Below are positions 28,730-37,753 of a DNA stretch of 64,000 nt, one piece after another. Positions within the stretch are counted from its first letter, which is position 1. Every line of letters begins with the position of its first letter. The DNA is from Aeromonas rivipollensis. GTDB lineage: Bacteria > Pseudomonadota > Gammaproteobacteria > Enterobacterales > Aeromonadaceae. A model generated the notes under the pieces. It saw only the letters and a list, made by a program, of their open reading frames with translations. It did not search any database and was not told where the DNA came from. The stretch is from NCBI RefSeq assembly GCF_010974825.1, contig NZ_JAAILA010000013.1, positions 266,593-330,592 on the forward strand. The letters run 5' to 3'. Both the position numbers and the translations under genes were made by a program.

Positions 28730-29730
28730 GAGAAATCCAGTTAAGCCACGGCGGCGGCGGTGTCGAGATGAATCAGCTGATCAACCAGCTCTTCTTTCGC
28801 CACTTTGGCAACGAGATCCTGCTGCGCGGTGAAGATGCCGCCCTGCTGCCGGTAAGCGGCCCCGTCGCCTTCACCACCGACAGCTTTACCGTCTCGCCGC
28901 TCTTCTTCGAGGGGGGCGATATCGGCAAACTGGCCATCGCCGGCACGGTCAACGATCTCGCCATGATGGGGGCCAAGCCCGAGTATCTGAGCTGCAGCTT
29001 TATCATCGAGGAGGGGTTCCCCTACTCGGACCTCACTCGCATCGTCGAATCGATGGCCACTGAGCTTGCCAAAAGCGGCGCCCGCATCGTCTGCGGAGAC
29101 ACCAAGGTGGTGCCCAAGGGGGCGGCCGACAAGATCTTCATCAACTCCAGCGGGGTCGGCACCTTCCCGCTGCCCGAACAGAGCCGGGGCATCTCGGTAC
29201 GCAACCTTAAAGCCGGTGACGCCATCCTGGTGTCGCGGGATATCGGCAGCCACGGCGCCTGCATCCTGATGGCCCGCGACGCCCTGCAACTGGGCTCGGA
29301 TCTCAAAAGCGACTGCACCACCCTCTGGCCACAGGTAGAAGCGCTGCTGAAGGCAGGCATTACCCCCCACGCCCTGCGCGATGCCACCCGCGGTGGCCTT
29401 GCGGCCGTGCTGAATGAATGGAGCACCGCCTCCCAAGTGGCCATCGAGCTGGAGGAGTCCGCCATTCCGGTCTGCGATCCGGTGCGCGGCCTGTGTGAGC
29501 TCTACGGTTTCGAGCCCCATGATCTCGCCAACGAGGGAACCATGGTGCTGGCACTGCCTGCCGAACAGGCGCAGGACGCGCTGGGCATCTTGCGGCAATT
29601 CAACCCAGCAGCCAGCCAGATCGGCGTGGTGCAGGCGAGTGATCGCCACAAGGTGATCCTCAATAACCCCTGGGGCAGCCGCCGTTATCTGGAGCTGCCG
29701 CAAGGGGAACTGCTGCCGCGGATCTGTTGA
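28726..29730 (+). CDS. hypE: Hydrogenase maturation protein HypE
   Basis: 334 residues. HypE dehydrates the carbamoyl group that HypF places on its C-terminal cysteine, yielding thiocyanate for the Fe centre. It has the PurM-like ATP-binding fold (FTTDSFTVSPLFFEGGDIGKLA, about 43-64; GTVNDLAMMGA; RDATRGGLAAVLNEW near 222) and the required C-terminal PRIC with the acceptor cysteine as the last residue. The ATG overlaps the stop of the short vestigial frame. An 84-base gap with a GC-rich hairpin follows before hypA. Confidence 0.96.
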   Translation: MREIQLSHGGGGVEMNQLINQLFFRHFGNEILLRGEDAALLPVSGPVAFTTDSFTVSPLFFEGGDIGKLAIAGTVNDLAMMGAKPEYLSCSFIIEEGFPYSDLTRIVESMATELAKSGARIVCGDTKVVPKGAADKIFINSSGVGTFPLPEQSRGISVRNLKAGDAILVSRDIGSHGACILMARDALQLGSDLKSDCTTLWPQVEALLKAGITPHALRDATRGGLAAVLNEWSTASQVAIELEESAIPVCDPVRGLCELYGFEPHDLANEGTMVLALPAEQAQDALGILRQFNPAASQIGVVQASDRHKVILNNPWGSRRYLELPQGELLPRIC

Positions 29731-29769
29731 GCGGCCATGCCGTTCACCCATATGCCATTTTCCCAATTA

Positions 29770-29794
29770 GGGGGAGGAGTCACTCCTCCTCCCC
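29770..29794 (+). promoter_or_regulatory. Hairpin between hypE and hypA
   Basis: GGGGGAGGAG pairs with CTCCTCCTCCCC around the near-perfect palindrome GGAGGAGT-C-ACTCCTCC. No T run follows, so it is more likely an RNA stability or attenuation element than a full terminator. It sits about 20 bases before the hypA start and its AAGGAG. Confidence 0.5.
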
Positions 29795-29814
29795 ATATCG
29801 GTTAAGGAGCCACC

Positions 29815-30156
29815 ATGCACGAAATGTCTCTGGCCATGGCCGCCATCGATCTGGCGGCCGAACAGGCCACCCAGCGGGGCTTTACCAAGGTGACCGCCCT
29901 CTGGCTCGAGGTCGGCAGCTTCTCCTGCGTCGACCCGGACACCATTGCCTTCTGTTTCGAGGCCGCCGCCAAGGGCACAGTCGTCGAGGGGGCCCAACTT
30001 CACTTTCAGCACCAGGCGGCAGAGGCCTGGTGTTACGACTGCAACCAGACGGTCACCCTCACCGAGCGTGGACAAGCCTGTCCCGAGTGTGGTGGATACA
30101 AATTACGAGTCGCGCAAGGGAACAGCCTGCGCATCACCGACATCGAGGTAAGTTGA
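29815..30156 (+). CDS. hypA: Nickel metallochaperone HypA
   Basis: 113 residues. With HypB it inserts Ni2+ into the hydrogenase large subunit. The N-terminal nickel site MHEMSLA (His2, Glu3) is intact, and the zinc site is CYDC with CPEC (about residues 73-76 and 87-90). AAGGAG lies seven bases before the start. It ends one base before the hypB start, implying tight coupling. Confidence 0.95.
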   Translation: MHEMSLAMAAIDLAAEQATQRGFTKVTALWLEVGSFSCVDPDTIAFCFEAAAKGTVVEGAQLHFQHQAAEAWCYDCNQTVTLTERGQACPECGGYKLRVAQGNSLRITDIEVS

Positions 30157-30157
30157 T

Positions 30158-31243
<1,086 letters not shown>

Positions 31244-31283
31244 GTACGAACCGGTTAAACACCGTTGCTAACGGTGGATAACA

Positions 31284-31313
31284 AGAGAGGGAGGCTGATG
31301 CCTCCCTCTCTTT
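31284..31313 (+). terminator. Terminator of the hyp operon
   Basis: Perfect 12-base stem AGAGAGGGAGGC (31284-31295) with GCCTCCCTCTCT (31300-31311), TGAT loop, short T run. It lies 40 bases after the hypB stop. Confidence 0.85.
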
Positions 31314-31374
31314 ATCTGCGAACCTTGCCAGCCGTTCTATCTATCGACGCCAAACGGCCAGCTTCTCATGTTAG

Positions 31375-31626
31375 CCACCCCCTCACCCTAGCCCTCTCCC
31401 CAGGGAGAGGGAACCGGTTTGTGGATGCCGCATTCCACTCCCGTCTCAACAGGGAAAGGGAAACCTGTTTATGGATGCTGGCATTATGCTCGAAATATTC
31501 GCCCACTGAGAGAGACTGCGAGTATAACAACCCGTCATATTGCCCAAACCCCAAATCCCGTGTCTGGCGAAATGGCACCTTCCGCTCCCTTCTCCCCTTG
31601 CGGGAAAAGGGTTGGGGATGAGGGGG
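31375..31626. repeat. REP/MITE-like intergenic element between converging hyp and ABC genes
   Basis: The left end CCCCTCACCCTAGCCCTCTC (from 31379) is followed by CCCAGGGAGAGGG, a palindromic block of the type dispersed in many proteobacterial genomes. The right end (31590-31626) is its imperfect inverse, GGGTTGGGGATGAGGGGG. Inside, a roughly 52-base unit is repeated with changes (CAGGGAGAGGGAACCGGTTT at 31401, CAGGGAAAGGGAAACCTGTT at 31453). No coding potential. Confidence 0.65.
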
Positions 31627-31636
31627 AAGCCAATCC

Positions 31637-32278
31637 TCAGGCCACGCTACGAGCCATCGCCTCCTGCTCAGCAGGCACCTCACCAAAGCGCAGCATCCGA
31701 TGGCAGACCTGGCGCAGCAGCGCCTGCTGGTGACTGAAGATCAGCATGCCAAGCCCGCGCTGCTCGCACTCGCGCATCAACTCCTGCCAGAGCTGGCGCT
31801 GGATTTGCGGATCCAGCTGGGCGGTCACCTCATCGGCGACAAGCAACCGGGTGCGGGGATCGAGGGCGCGCAGCAGCGCGATGCGGGCCAGCTCGCCACC
31901 GGAGAGCTGACCGGGTTTACGGCCAAGCCACGCAGGCTTGACCATAAAGCGGGCCAGCATGGCGTCATCAGGGCGCCACAGATCCCACAGCGCCTGCCCG
32001 GTAGTGCGATAAGGATTGAAGGTGAGCTCAGGGTGCTGGGGCACCAGCTGGATGGGGTTATAGCCTTTTACCTGTTCAGGCATAGGCTGCCCATCCAGCA
32101 GCATTTCCCCGCTTCCCCGAACCGGTTGCCAGCCCGCCAATACCCGCCCCAGCGTGGTCTTGCCATAACCGCTCGGGGCAGATATCCCCAGCCGCTCGCC
32201 CGCTTTCACCGTTAGCGATAACCCCTGCCAGAGGGGGCGTTCCCCCTGGGCGATGGTGAGATCCCGAACTTCAAACAT
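31637..32278 (-). CDS. ABC transporter ATP-binding protein, NikE-like position
   Basis: 213 residues from ATG 32278, behind GGAGG seven bases upstream (a TTG one codon earlier is possible). Walker A GISAPSGYGKTTLG (about 33-46), ABC signature LSGGELARIALLRAL (about 125-139), Walker B RLLVADEVTAQLD (about 143-155), and switch His in IFSHQQ. Shorter than typical OppF/NikE (about 260) because the C-terminal oligopeptide-transporter extension is missing. Fifth in an A-B-C-D-E order matching nikABCDE. Substrate nickel is inferred from the hydrogenase context only. Confidence 0.85.
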   Translation of the reverse strand: MFEVRDLTIAQGERPLWQGLSLTVKAGERLGISAPSGYGKTTLGRVLAGWQPVRGSGEMLLDGQPMPEQVKGYNPIQLVPQHPELTFNPYRTTGQALWDLWRPDDAMLARFMVKPAWLGRKPGQLSGGELARIALLRALDPRTRLLVADEVTAQLDPQIQRQLWQELMRECEQRGLGMLIFSHQQALLRQVCHRMLRFGEVPAEQEAMARSVA

Positions 32279-32392
32279 CAACAGACCTCCGGGGTAACAA
32301 AGGATGAATGGCGTTGTTGCGAGCCCTGAGATTGAATCCCCGCCATTGCATATTTGCCGCGCAGCAAGCTGCCTGTTTAAGAGACGTAAACA
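32279..32392 (-). repeat. 114-base insert with duplicated ribosome-site/start between two ABC ATPase genes
   Basis: Reading the minus strand, the upstream gene ends CGGAGGTCTCCTGATGTTT, a stop-start TGATG overlap. The next gene starts at CGGAGGTCTGTTGATGTTT 115 bases later; the two 19-mers differ at two positions. From the first ATG a 40-codon frame (MFTSLKQAACCAANMQWRGF onward) runs to a stop at the second ATG. All the other genes of the block overlap or nearly abut, so this looks like an insertion or duplication at a formerly coupled junction. Confidence 0.6.
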
Positions 32393-33184
32393 TCAGGAGA
32401 CCTCCGACGTAGCAGGAAAGAGCGCGTTGAACTCGGGCAGCGCCTGCCAGTGGGCGCGCAGCATCTCGCTCCCCTGCCCTTGGCGCAGATGGTGGCTGCT
32501 CAGGGTATCGCTCACCTTGCCCTGATGCAGCGCGACTATGCGATCGGCAAAGCGGACCGCCAGCGCCAGATCATGGGTGACCCAGAGAATGCCGCTGCCC
32601 CGATTGGCCAATTCGCGCAATTGGCTGAGCAACAGGCAGGCCAGCTCCTCATCGAGCCAGGCGGTGATCTCGTCCGCCAGAATGTAGCGGGCGCCGCCGA
32701 GCGCCGCAGTGCAGGCCAGAATGCGCTTGGCCATGCCGCCGGAGAGCTGGCGCGGATAGCGGTCCAGCGTGGTAGCAGGCAGCTGGTAGCGCAGCAGCTG
32801 CTGGCCGAGCCGCTCGCGAGAACCGTTCTGGCCACAGAGACGTGCCGCACGGCCCAGCTGGCGCTCTACCGTCAGCAGTGGATTGAGGGCGCTTACCCCC
32901 TGTGGCACATAGCAGAGGGTGTGGCCGCGCAGACGGGCACGACTGGCATCGCACAGGGGCGTGCCATCGAGGGAAATGGTGCCACGCATCCGCAGGTTGT
33001 CCGGCAGCAGGGTCAGGGCGCTTTGCAGCAGCAGGCTCTTGCCCTCGCCGCTCCCCCCCACCAGCGCCACTATCTCCCCCGGCGCCAGTTGCAGGCTGAT
33101 ATCGGTCAGCAAAGGCTGCCAGCCGCGCCGTCCCAGCCAGGAGTAGTGGGCGGCCTCTATGGTCACGTGGTCAAAACTCAGCAT
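32393..33184 (-). CDS. ABC transporter ATP-binding protein, NikD-like position
   Basis: 263 residues. Walker A ALVGGSGEGKSLLLQ (about 41-55), Q-loop CYVPQGVSALNP (about 91), signature LSGGMAKRILACTAALG (about 146-162), Walker B YILADEITAWLD (about 166-177) and switch WVTHDLALAV (about 200). Belongs to the OppD/NikD family of dipeptide/nickel importers. Start overlaps the end of the upstream permease gene by seven bases. The C-terminal half lacks the long oligopeptide-type extension. Confidence 0.88.
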   Translation of the reverse strand: MLSFDHVTIEAAHYSWLGRRGWQPLLTDISLQLAPGEIVALVGGSGEGKSLLLQSALTLLPDNLRMRGTISLDGTPLCDASRARLRGHTLCYVPQGVSALNPLLTVERQLGRAARLCGQNGSRERLGQQLLRYQLPATTLDRYPRQLSGGMAKRILACTAALGGARYILADEITAWLDEELACLLLSQLRELANRGSGILWVTHDLALAVRFADRIVALHQGKVSDTLSSHHLRQGQGSEMLRAHWQALPEFNALFPATSEVS

Positions 33185-33993
33185 GCTTCACTCCTGTGCC
33201 ACAGCAGCTGTTGCAAAGCGCGGGTAGCCTGATCAAACAGCAGGACCAGCAGCAGCAACATCAGCCCCGGGAAGAGGGCCAGCCACCAGCCGCCGCCGGC
33301 CAGATAACGCAGGGCATCGGCCAGCAGCAGGCCAAGAGAGGCCTCGTGGGCCGCCAACCCGAAGCCGAGAAAGCTCAGCGCAGCGCTGTGCAGCACCGCA
33401 TGGGGAAACATCAGCAGGGTGCCGATAAACCACTGGGGCAACAGCCCCGGCAGCAGGTGGGTGCGCCAGCGACGCAGCGCCCCCATCCCCTGACAACGGG
33501 CCAGCACCACGTAGTCGCTGCAGGCGATCCGCCGCGCTTCTGCGCAAAGGACCAGCGCCAGCTTGGGCCAGTGGGTGAGCGCCACCGCCAGGATCACCCC
33601 GCGCATGCCGCCCCCTGCGGTAAAGCAGATGAGGATCAGCAGCAGCATATGGGGCAGCGCCAACATGGCGTCGATCACGAGGCGCACCGCCGCATCGCAC
33701 CTGGGGTGAACCAGCGAGAGGCTGGCCGCCACCATGGCCAGCAGGCCGCTACACAGGGCCGTGCTGATGCCCAGCTCCAGACTGGTGAGGGTGCCCTGAA
33801 AGGCCCGCAGCCAGAGGTCCCGTCCCATCTGATCGGTACCGAACCAGTGCACCAGCGAGGGGGGCTGCTGACGGGCCAGCAGATCCATCGGCACATCCTG
33901 ATGAGAGAGGCTCCAGCCATAGCTGGCCAGCAGCAGCAGGCAGATCAGGGCAAAGCCCAGACGTAGCAAGGAGGGGAGCGGATTAAACAGCAT
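33178..33993 (-). CDS. ABC transporter permease, NikC-like position
   Basis: 271 residues from ATG 33993 (MLFNPLPSLLRLGF), with GGAGG six bases upstream; a GTG two codons earlier is possible. Five or six membrane helices are visible. The early motif WFGTDQMGRDLWLRAFQGT (about 52-70) is the OppC/NikC signature for the segment before the transport domain, and the cytoplasmic EAA loop is VLARCQGMGALRRWRTHLLPGLL (about 167-190). The start overlaps the end of the partner permease by 11 bases. Inner-membrane half of an importer. Confidence 0.88.
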   Translation of the reverse strand: MLFNPLPSLLRLGFALICLLLLASYGWSLSHQDVPMDLLARQQPPSLVHWFGTDQMGRDLWLRAFQGTLTSLELGISTALCSGLLAMVAASLSLVHPRCDAAVRLVIDAMLALPHMLLLILICFTAGGGMRGVILAVALTHWPKLALVLCAEARRIACSDYVVLARCQGMGALRRWRTHLLPGLLPQWFIGTLLMFPHAVLHSAALSFLGFGLAAHEASLGLLLADALRYLAGGGWWLALFPGLMLLLLVLLFDQATRALQQLLWHRSEAC

Positions 33994-34993
33994 GCACACC
34001 CTCCCAACCGCGGTTGATGCGGGCCAGCAGTACCCGCGCCGCCGTGTTGCCCAAAAAGACCAGCAGGGTGCAGAAGAGCACTATGCCCATCAGCAGGGGA
34101 ATGTCGCCACGCAGCCCCGCATCCACAGTCGCCTGCCCAAGCCCAGGATAGGAGAAGACCTTCTCCGCCAAGAGCGATCCGCCAATCAACTCACCCAGCG
34201 AAGCAAACTGCAGGCAGAGCGCCGGGGTCAGGGCATGGCGCAGCACGTGAAAACGCAGCATGGGCCAGCCGCCATCCCCCTGGGCGCGGGCGTAGCGAAT
34301 AAAATCGCTCGCCAGCACCTCGGCTACCCGCGCCCGGGTGTGCAGCGCGATATTGCCAAGCCCCAGCAGGGCCAGGGTTGTGACCGGCAGCAGCAGATGA
34401 CGCAACCGCATGGCCCAATCGGCCTCATCGGCAGAGAGACCCGGCGTCCAGGCGCAGCAGACCGGCAACAGCGGCCAGTGCACCGCAAACAGGGCGAGCA
34501 GCAAGAGGCCGACCCAGAAGGTGGGCAAGGAGGCGAGCAGATAGGCAAAGCGGCAGATAAGGCGATCGGGCCAGCGATTGAGATAGCGACCGGCGCAGAG
34601 GCCCAGCAAAATGCCGAAAAAGCCGGAGAGCAGCCAGGCGCCCGCCAACAGCAGAAAAGAGGCAGCAAAGCGCTGGCCAATGACCTCGCTCACCGGTGCG
34701 TTGTAGAGCATGGAGTAACCGAGATCCCCCCGCAGCACCTGGGTAAACCAGTGCCAGTAGCGCAGCCACAGCGGCTGATCCAGCCCCCAGCGGGCTGCAA
34801 TGCGGGCGTACTGCTCGGGGGGCACATGGAGCAGATCGTTGCCGATATAGGCCTTGATGGGATCTATGGGGGAGTAGCTCAGCAGCACAAAGGTGGCGAC
34901 AGAGACCAGACACAAGAGCCCTGCCAGACGCAGCAGGGCTTTTAGCAACAGATAACCTGAATGACTCAAGGGCGAACTTAACGGCACGTCCAC
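33983..34993 (-). CDS. ABC transporter permease, NikB-like position
   Basis: About 336 residues; GTG 34993 is preferred because AGGA lies just upstream, though GTG 34987 or TTG 34999 are possible. N-terminal helix (about 20-40, LAGLLCLVSVATFVLLSYSP), then the OppB/NikB family region DPIKAYIGNDLL and WGLDQPLWLRYWHWFTQVLRGDLGYS (in two parts, about 70-95). The EAA loop is FIRYARAQGDGGWPMLRFHVLRHAL (about 235). Six helices expected. It overlaps the binding-protein stop by 16 bases and the next permease by 11. Confidence 0.87.
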   Translation of the reverse strand: MDVPLSSPLSHSGYLLLKALLRLAGLLCLVSVATFVLLSYSPIDPIKAYIGNDLLHVPPEQYARIAARWGLDQPLWLRYWHWFTQVLRGDLGYSMLYNAPVSEVIGQRFAASFLLLAGAWLLSGFFGILLGLCAGRYLNRWPDRLICRFAYLLASLPTFWVGLLLLALFAVHWPLLPVCCAWTPGLSADEADWAMRLRHLLLPVTTLALLGLGNIALHTRARVAEVLASDFIRYARAQGDGGWPMLRFHVLRHALTPALCLQFASLGELIGGSLLAEKVFSYPGLGQATVDAGLRGDIPLLMGIVLFCTLLVFLGNTAARVLLARINRGWEGVHAV

Positions 34994-36606
34994 CGCCAAT
35001 CCTGCAGGTTGTTGAGCAGGGACCAGCTACCGTGGATCTCCGGCGCCCCCTTGCCAAGGTCAATGCAGCGGTTGGCCAGATAAGTGTGCTGCACATTGAG
35101 CAGCCAGGACCAGGCGGCATCTCCCTGCACCCCGGCGCCAGTTTTGCCATCCCACTCCACCTGCTGCCAGAACGGCACGGCCGCCTGCCAGTTCGGGGCA
35201 TCCAGCGCCTGCTTGAGGTGCGCATCCACCACCGGATTCTGGTAGTAGCCCGGGTTGTAGAACTCAACACCGCCCGAACCACTCTGGTAGTGGTGATAGA
35301 GCTCCATGGGATCCAGACTCCCCCACCCCATCAACACCGGATTGGCGTGCATCTCGCGCTCCACCTGCTCCCAGCTGCCGGATTTGAGGCTCACCTCCAG
35401 ACCTATGGGTTTGAGCATGGCGCGCACCGCTTCAGCCAAATCCCGGCGAGTGCTGTCGCCACTGGTGTACCAGAGGGTAAAAGCGGCGCGCAGGTTGCCC
35501 TTGTGGCGAATGCCGTCGCTGCCCATCTTCCAGCCTGCCTCGTCGAGCAGGGCATTGGCATGGGTGACATCCCCATCCTTAAAGGCGGCTGCAGGGTTCT
35601 TCCAAGGCAGGCCTTCCACCGCGCTGTATGCGGGGATAGCGTGCCCTTCCAGCAGCTGATCCGCCAGCAGCTTGCGGTCGATGGCGTAGTTGATGGCGCG
35701 GCGCACCGCCACGTCCGAGGTCACGTCGTTGCCGATGGGATAACCCTTGGCATCCTTGCCGCCCGCAGGCGGAATGGGGAAGACGATGCCACGGTTCTCC
35801 ACGCTCGGCCGCACCCAGAGCCGCAGCGAATCCGGCACAGTGGGGGCCAGCGACGGGGGAATGCGCACCAGATCGAGCTGGCTGCTCTGGGCGGCTGCAT
35901 AGGCGCTCTCCTCGTCGATGAAGACGAATACCAGCCGCTTGAAGTCATTGTTGCCACCGGCGTAATAGGGGTTCGCCTCCACCACCAGTTGCTGACCGGG
36001 CAGGAAGCTCACCAGCCGGTAAGGGCCTGCGCCGACTGGCTTTTGGGCGTACGCCTTGGCGTTGTAATCGTGCTTTGACACTATCCCCAAGGAGCCCAGC
36101 ACATTGACGAAGGTGCTCTGGGGGGCGCTCAAGACGATGGCGACCTCGGTGGGCGACACCACTTCAGCCTTCACGATATTGCCCATGTCGATCTTGCCGC
36201 CACCCTTGGCTGCGCTGTTGTAGGTAAAGGCCACATCCTCTGCGGTGAGCGGCGCGCCATTGGAGAATTTCAGGCCAGGCTTGAGGGTAATAAACCACCC
36301 CTTGCCATCCTTGCTCGGGGTCACCGCTTGGGTGAGCAGATCCTGCCAGCCGAGATCCGCACTATCGCCAGCAATCTGCTTGAGCAGCGGGCTGTGCAGC
36401 AGCAGATGGCTGCCGTGACTCCAGCCAAGCAGGGGGTCGAACCCTTCGGTGGGCTCGCTGCCGATGGCAAGCTTGAGTTCGGCAGGCACAGGTTGGGCGG
36501 CCTGCACCGAATGAGACATGCCCGAGAGCAGAGCCAGCAGTAGGGTGGCAACCACAGGGGCGCCATAAGGGCGAACCTGGCTGCGGGCATGACGGGGGAT
36601 GGTCAT
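34978..36606 (-). CDS. ABC transporter periplasmic substrate-binding protein, NikA-like position
   Basis: 542 residues, SBP_bac_5 (dipeptide/nickel) family. Signal peptide about 1-36 (basic MTIPRHARSQVRPYG, hydrophobic VVATLLLALLSGM, cleavage after SVQA). Typical family segments: FDPLLGWSHGSHLLLHSPLL (about 58-77), LKFSNGAPLTAEDVAFTYNS (about 110-130), YALDR-like INYAIDRKLLADQL (about 310). A His pair in LYHHYQ (438-439) and several other His/Cys residues near the C-terminus are candidate metal or chelate ligands, but this is not a demonstrated site. AAGGAG lies four bases before the start. Follows hybE by 105 bases on the same strand, so a nickel-chelate importer is the natural inference; peptide uptake cannot be excluded. 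Confidence 0.85.
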   Translation of the reverse strand: MTIPRHARSQVRPYGAPVVATLLLALLSGMSHSVQAAQPVPAELKLAIGSEPTEGFDPLLGWSHGSHLLLHSPLLKQIAGDSADLGWQDLLTQAVTPSKDGKGWFITLKPGLKFSNGAPLTAEDVAFTYNSAAKGGGKIDMGNIVKAEVVSPTEVAIVLSAPQSTFVNVLGSLGIVSKHDYNAKAYAQKPVGAGPYRLVSFLPGQQLVVEANPYYAGGNNDFKRLVFVFIDEESAYAAAQSSQLDLVRIPPSLAPTVPDSLRLWVRPSVENRGIVFPIPPAGGKDAKGYPIGNDVTSDVAVRRAINYAIDRKLLADQLLEGHAIPAYSAVEGLPWKNPAAAFKDGDVTHANALLDEAGWKMGSDGIRHKGNLRAAFTLWYTSGDSTRRDLAEAVRAMLKPIGLEVSLKSGSWEQVEREMHANPVLMGWGSLDPMELYHHYQSGSGGVEFYNPGYYQNPVVDAHLKQALDAPNWQAAVPFWQQVEWDGKTGAGVQGDAAWSWLLNVQHTYLANRCIDLGKGAPEIHGSWSLLNNLQDWRWTCR

Positions 36607-36710
36607 AAGACTCCTTATCCATCTGAGCCAGCCGACGCAGGGCGCCGGGCGACACATCGAACGAGGGGGCCGACAGGGGCCCCCGATATATGGCGGATGC
36701 TCCCTGAAAC

Positions 36711-37241
36711 CTAGGACTCGGTGGCCCCTAGCCCCTGGCTGCGGCGGGCACCAAACAGCCGTCTGCGCCCCAGATCCACGCCGACGGCACCTTGCTGTAG
36801 CGGCAAGGAGTGCAGCATTTTGAGGGTGCTGCTCACCAGCGAGCGCCCCTCCTCGGCCCCGAGATGGGGATCGAGCGGCGACATCAGGGAGCTGGCCAGC
36901 AGCTGTCCCGTCTCGGGCAGTTCGCCCACCATAAAAGTCATGTTGCCGCAGGGGAGCTGCAGAGCGAGCCGATCGCTGCTGCGGCGCACCGGCCAAAGCT
37001 GATCCGGCCCCGGCAGCACCACCAGGCTCAGCATCCAGGGGGTGAGCACGCAACCGAGCCACTGACCTTCAAACAGCACGCACTCGGCCACTATGGGCAT
37101 GGTGGCGTGATAGAAGGGCAGCCCTTGCATCTGTTCCCGGGCGATCCGCTCATACTGGGCCACCAGCAGGGGCGCAGGATTGCTGGCAAAACCGATGAAC
37201 TCCTGCACGTCATCAAGCTCGCTTAAATGGGACTGCGCCAT
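36711..37241 (-). CDS. hybE: Hydrogenase assembly chaperone HybE
   Basis: 176 residues, the usual HybE/HoxT-type length. E. coli HybE acts as a Tat-proofreading chaperone for the HybO/HybC precursors. The family core GLPFYHATMPIVAECVLFEG (about 40-60), then LGCVLTPWMLSLVVLPGP (about 63-80), is well conserved, as is FMVGELPETGQLLASSLMSPL. The C-terminal tail (RRRLFGARRSQGLGATES) is basic. It overlaps hybD by 19 bases, with GGAGGG four bases before the start. Confidence 0.93.
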   Translation of the reverse strand: MAQSHLSELDDVQEFIGFASNPAPLLVAQYERIAREQMQGLPFYHATMPIVAECVLFEGQWLGCVLTPWMLSLVVLPGPDQLWPVRRSSDRLALQLPCGNMTFMVGELPETGQLLASSLMSPLDPHLGAEEGRSLVSSTLKMLHSLPLQQGAVGVDLGRRRLFGARRSQGLGATES

Positions 37242-37753
37242 AAACCCTCCTGCTCCTGTTTTGCCTTTTCCTGTTCGGAAAGCGGCATTGCGGGGGCGCC
37301 AACACTGGCCAGCAGGGTCAAAACCCGATCCGTCGCCTCCCCCATGGCGGCCGCCACCACAGGAGTGAGCCCGATGCGCGGTTCGAGGGATTCGGGTTCG
37401 ACCCCGATCAGGGTGAGCCGCTTGGGCGACTCCCCAGTCATGTGCAGCGCCGAGAGCACGTCTGCCAGCCCCAGCTGATGGGGGGAGATCTTGCGGCCAA
37501 ACAGGGTCGGGATCTCCTCATCCTTCAGGGTCACGACGGTGCCCGGCGGGTTACCGCTGCGCACCGCATCCGCCAGAATGATGTGATCGCGACTGGCCAT
37601 GGCTTCGAGCAGCTCCATGCCGGCGGTGCCGCCGTCGAGCAGCTCTATGCCGGGGGCGAAACGGTATTCGCGCCCCAGCGCCTCGACGATGCGCACGCCC
37701 ACCGCCTCGTCGCTCAGCAAGAGGTTGCCGACCCCCAGGATCAGGGTGTTCAT
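37223..37753 (-). CDS. hybD: Hydrogenase-2 maturation endopeptidase HybD
   Basis: 176 residues from ATG 37753. It removes the C-terminal extension of HybC once nickel is in place. Metal-sensing residues match the family: ILGVGNLLLSDEAVGVRIVE (Glu/Asp near 16), LLDGGTAGMELL (Asp near 38), and PHQLGLADVL (His near 93). The C-terminal 20 residues (LSEQEKAKQEQEG) are a charged tail not usual in E. coli HybD. The start overlaps the hybC stop as TGATG. Confidence 0.94.
   Translation of the reverse strand: MNTLILGVGNLLLSDEAVGVRIVEALGREYRFAPGIELLDGGTAGMELLEAMASRDHIILADAVRSGNPPGTVVTLKDEEIPTLFGRKISPHQLGLADVLSALHMTGESPKRLTLIGVEPESLEPRIGLTPVVAAAMGEATDRVLTLLASVGAPAMPLSEQEKAKQEQEGLWRSPI

Noticed and set aside
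31265..31686. Short open frames of about 100 codons on both strands between hypB and the ABC genes
   Set aside because: They lie within the REP-like repeat and the hyp terminator and have no ribosome site.
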